A stretch of DNA of 7,026 bases from Rhodoferax sp. UBA4409. GTDB taxonomy: Bacteria; Pseudomonadota; Gammaproteobacteria; Burkholderiales; Burkholderiaceae_C. Positions 5,704-7,026 of the stretch are shown piece by piece (within the stretch, counting starts at the first letter, position 1; each line of letters opens with the position of its first letter). The notes beneath the pieces were generated by a model. That model ran no database searches. It had not been told where the DNA came from and saw nothing but the letters and a program-made list of their open reading frames with translations. The position numbers and the translations under genes were made by a program. The stretch lies in NCBI GenBank assembly GCA_002390825.1, contig DGQR01000130.1, positions 10,827 through 17,852 of the forward strand. The letters are read 5' to 3'.

Positions 5704-7026
5704 ATGACCGAGCTGCAAGCACTGCGCACTGATTACCGGGCCCGCAAGGGCCAGTTACTGGATCAAGTGGCCTCGCCTCAGGCGACCGGCCGCCAAGTGC
5801 GCAGGGTGTTGCAGCACATGGCCGACCTGACCGACGAGGTGCTGCGCAAACTGTGGCTGGCCGCGGGTCTGGGCGAGCCATTTGCCTTGCTAGCCGTGGG
5901 CGGCTACGGCCGCGCAGAGCTGTTCCCGCACTCCGATGTGGATGTGCTGGTGCTCTTGCCCGATGGCCAATCGGCAGACACCGACAGCGAACTCAAAAAG
6001 CGCATAGAAGCCTTCATCGGCACCTGCTGGGATGTGGGTCTGGAAATCGGATCCAGCGTGCGCACGCTTTCCGACTGTTTGTCGGAGGCTGAAAAAGACG
6101 TCACCGTGCAAACCGCCCTGCTGGAGTGCCGCCTGATCACCGGCAGCGCGGAGCTGGTGGCGACCTTCCAAGAGGCCTACCGGCAGGCCATGGACCCCAA
6201 GGCGTTCTTTGTCGCCAAGACCTTGGAGCTGCGCCAGCGCCACACCAAATTTGAAGACACGCCCTACTCGCTCGAGCCCAATTGCAAAGAATCCCCTGGC
6301 GGTTTGCGCGACCTGCAGGTGATTTTGTGGGTGGCCAAGGCCGCCGGCTACGGCGAGCACTGGAGCGATCTGGCCCGGGGCGGCCTGGCCACTGCGTTTG
6401 AGGTCAAGCAGATTGAACGCAACGAAACCCTGCTGCTGCTGATTCGCGCCAAGCTGCATTTCATCGCCAAACGCCGCGAAGACCGCTTGATTTTTGACCT
6501 GCAAAACGCAGTTGCCGAGTCGTTCGGGTTTGTGCCGGTACAAGCTGACAAAGACCGCAAGCAAATGGTACGCGCCAGCGAAGCGCTGATGAAGCGCTAC
6601 TACTGGGCCGCCAAGGCGGTGACCCAGCTGAACCAGATTTTGTTGATGAACATCGAAGAGCGGCTCAACCCATCCACCCATGCGCCACGCCGGATCAACG
6701 AGCACTTCAATGACAAGGCGGGCATGATCGATGTGGCCTGCGACGACCTGTACCGCAACAATCCGCATGCGATTCTGGAGACCTTTCTCGTCTACCAGAC
6801 CACGGTCGGGGTGAAGGGCCTGTCTGCCCGGACCTTGCGCGCGCTCTACAACGCCCGTGACCTGATGGACGCCCGCTTCCGCAAAGACCCGGTCAACCGC
6901 GCGACCTTCCTGAAGATCATGCAAGCGCCTGAAGGCATTACCCATGCCATGCGCCTGATGAACCAGACCTCGGTGTTGGGGCGCTACCTGTGGGTGTTTC
7001 GCAAAATCGTGGGCCAGATGCAGCAC
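5704..7026 (+). CDS. glnD: [Protein-PII] uridylyltransferase / uridylyl-removing enzyme, N-terminal half
   Basis: Open at the right edge: 441 codons without a stop, from ATG 5704. GlnD is the glutamine sensor that uridylylates PII proteins (GlnB/GlnK) when glutamine is low and removes UMP when it is high, steering glutamine synthetase and the Ntr system. The nucleotidyltransferase domain is clear: GGYGRAELFPHSDVDVLVL (66-84) with Gly66-Gly67 and the metal-binding Asp78 and Asp80. It is followed by the family signature EPNCKESPGGLRDLQ (191-205) and the helical region to ILGRYLW-like SVLGRYLWVFRKIVGQMQH at the end. In E. coli GlnD (890 residues) the HD hydrolase domain and two ACT domains follow; here they lie beyond the window. 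The gene begins 10 bp after the map stop, and no Shine-Dalgarno sequence is seen in the gap (ACCGCCCCACG before the ATG), so it is probably co-transcribed and perhaps translationally coupled to map. Confidence 0.96.
   Translation, partial: MTELQALRTDYRARKGQLLDQVASPQATGRQVRRVLQHMADLTDEVLRKLWLAAGLGEPFALLAVGGYGRAELFPHSDVDVLVLLPDGQSADTDSELKKRIEAFIGTCWDVGLEIGSSVRTLSDCLSEAEKDVTVQTALLECRLITGSAELVATFQEAYRQAMDPKAFFVAKTLELRQRHTKFEDTPYSLEPNCKESPGGLRDLQVILWVAKAAGYGEHWSDLARGGLATAFEVKQIERNETLLLLIRAKLHFIAKRREDRLIFDLQNAVAESFGFVPVQADKDRKQMVRASEALMKRYYWAAKAVTQLNQILLMNIEERLNPSTHAPRRINEHFNDKAGMIDVACDDLYRNNPHAILETFLVYQTTVGVKGLSARTLRALYNARDLMDARFRKDPVNRATFLKIMQAPEGITHAMRLMNQTSVLGRYLWVFRKIVGQMQH

Noticed and set aside
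4722..5729. Minus-strand open frame of 335 codons opposite map
   Set aside because: It covers the whole of map antisense and the divergent promoter region, with no family motif. The map protein on the other strand has every catalytic residue.
5890..7026. Minus-strand open frame of 378 codons opposite glnD
   Set aside because: The plus strand encodes clear GlnD motifs (nucleotidyltransferase GGYGR..DVD and SPGGLRDLQ) without interruption; the antisense frame has the typical His/Gln/Val-rich shadow composition.

Overview
The window looks like chromosomal housekeeping DNA from a GC-rich betaproteobacterium, most likely of the Comamonadaceae (Rhodoferax/Polaromonas/Acidovorax-like). This rests on the protein sequences (a PurL with the betaproteobacterial N-terminus 'TLHITSFEGG', the map-glnD gene pair), the codon use, and two copies of a short dispersed repeat of a type I remember from that family. 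The genus assignment is an inference. I see no phage genes, transposase, CRISPR array, tRNA or rRNA.

Layout: (1) 1-548, minus strand: the first 182 codons of an NfsB-like nitroreductase whose 3' end lies outside the window. (2) 549-678: a 130-bp gap holding a strong minus-strand intrinsic terminator (625-651) for purL. (3) 679-4725, minus strand: purL, a complete single-chain phosphoribosylformylglycinamidine synthase of about 1348 residues. (4) 4726-4883: a 158-bp divergent promoter region with an extended -10 promoter pointing at map and weaker signals for purL. (5) 4884-5693, plus strand: map, a complete type I methionine aminopeptidase. (6) 5704-7026, plus strand: glnD, the N-terminal 441 codons of the PII uridylyltransferase, open at the window edge.

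The genes serve core functions: purine synthesis (purL uses glutamine), nascent-chain N-terminal processing (map) and nitrogen/glutamine sensing (glnD). map and glnD are separated by only 10 bp and are probably co-transcribed; purL is divergent from them. The nitroreductase follows purL on the same strand but behind a terminator, so it is probably a separate unit.

The most unusual structure is inside purL. Two related 63-64 bp elements (3829-3891 and 1460-1523) lie in the same orientation, antisense to the gene. They share an ungapped core and a common tail, yet are read in different reading frames, so their resemblance is at DNA level. Each is accommodated without a stop or frameshift: one in a loop just before the conserved HNHP segment, the other in the linker before the glutaminase domain. 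This looks like a domesticated intragenic dispersed repeat. A second point of interest is that map seems to be transcribed as a leaderless or nearly leaderless mRNA. I found no evidence of a wholly new multi-gene system.
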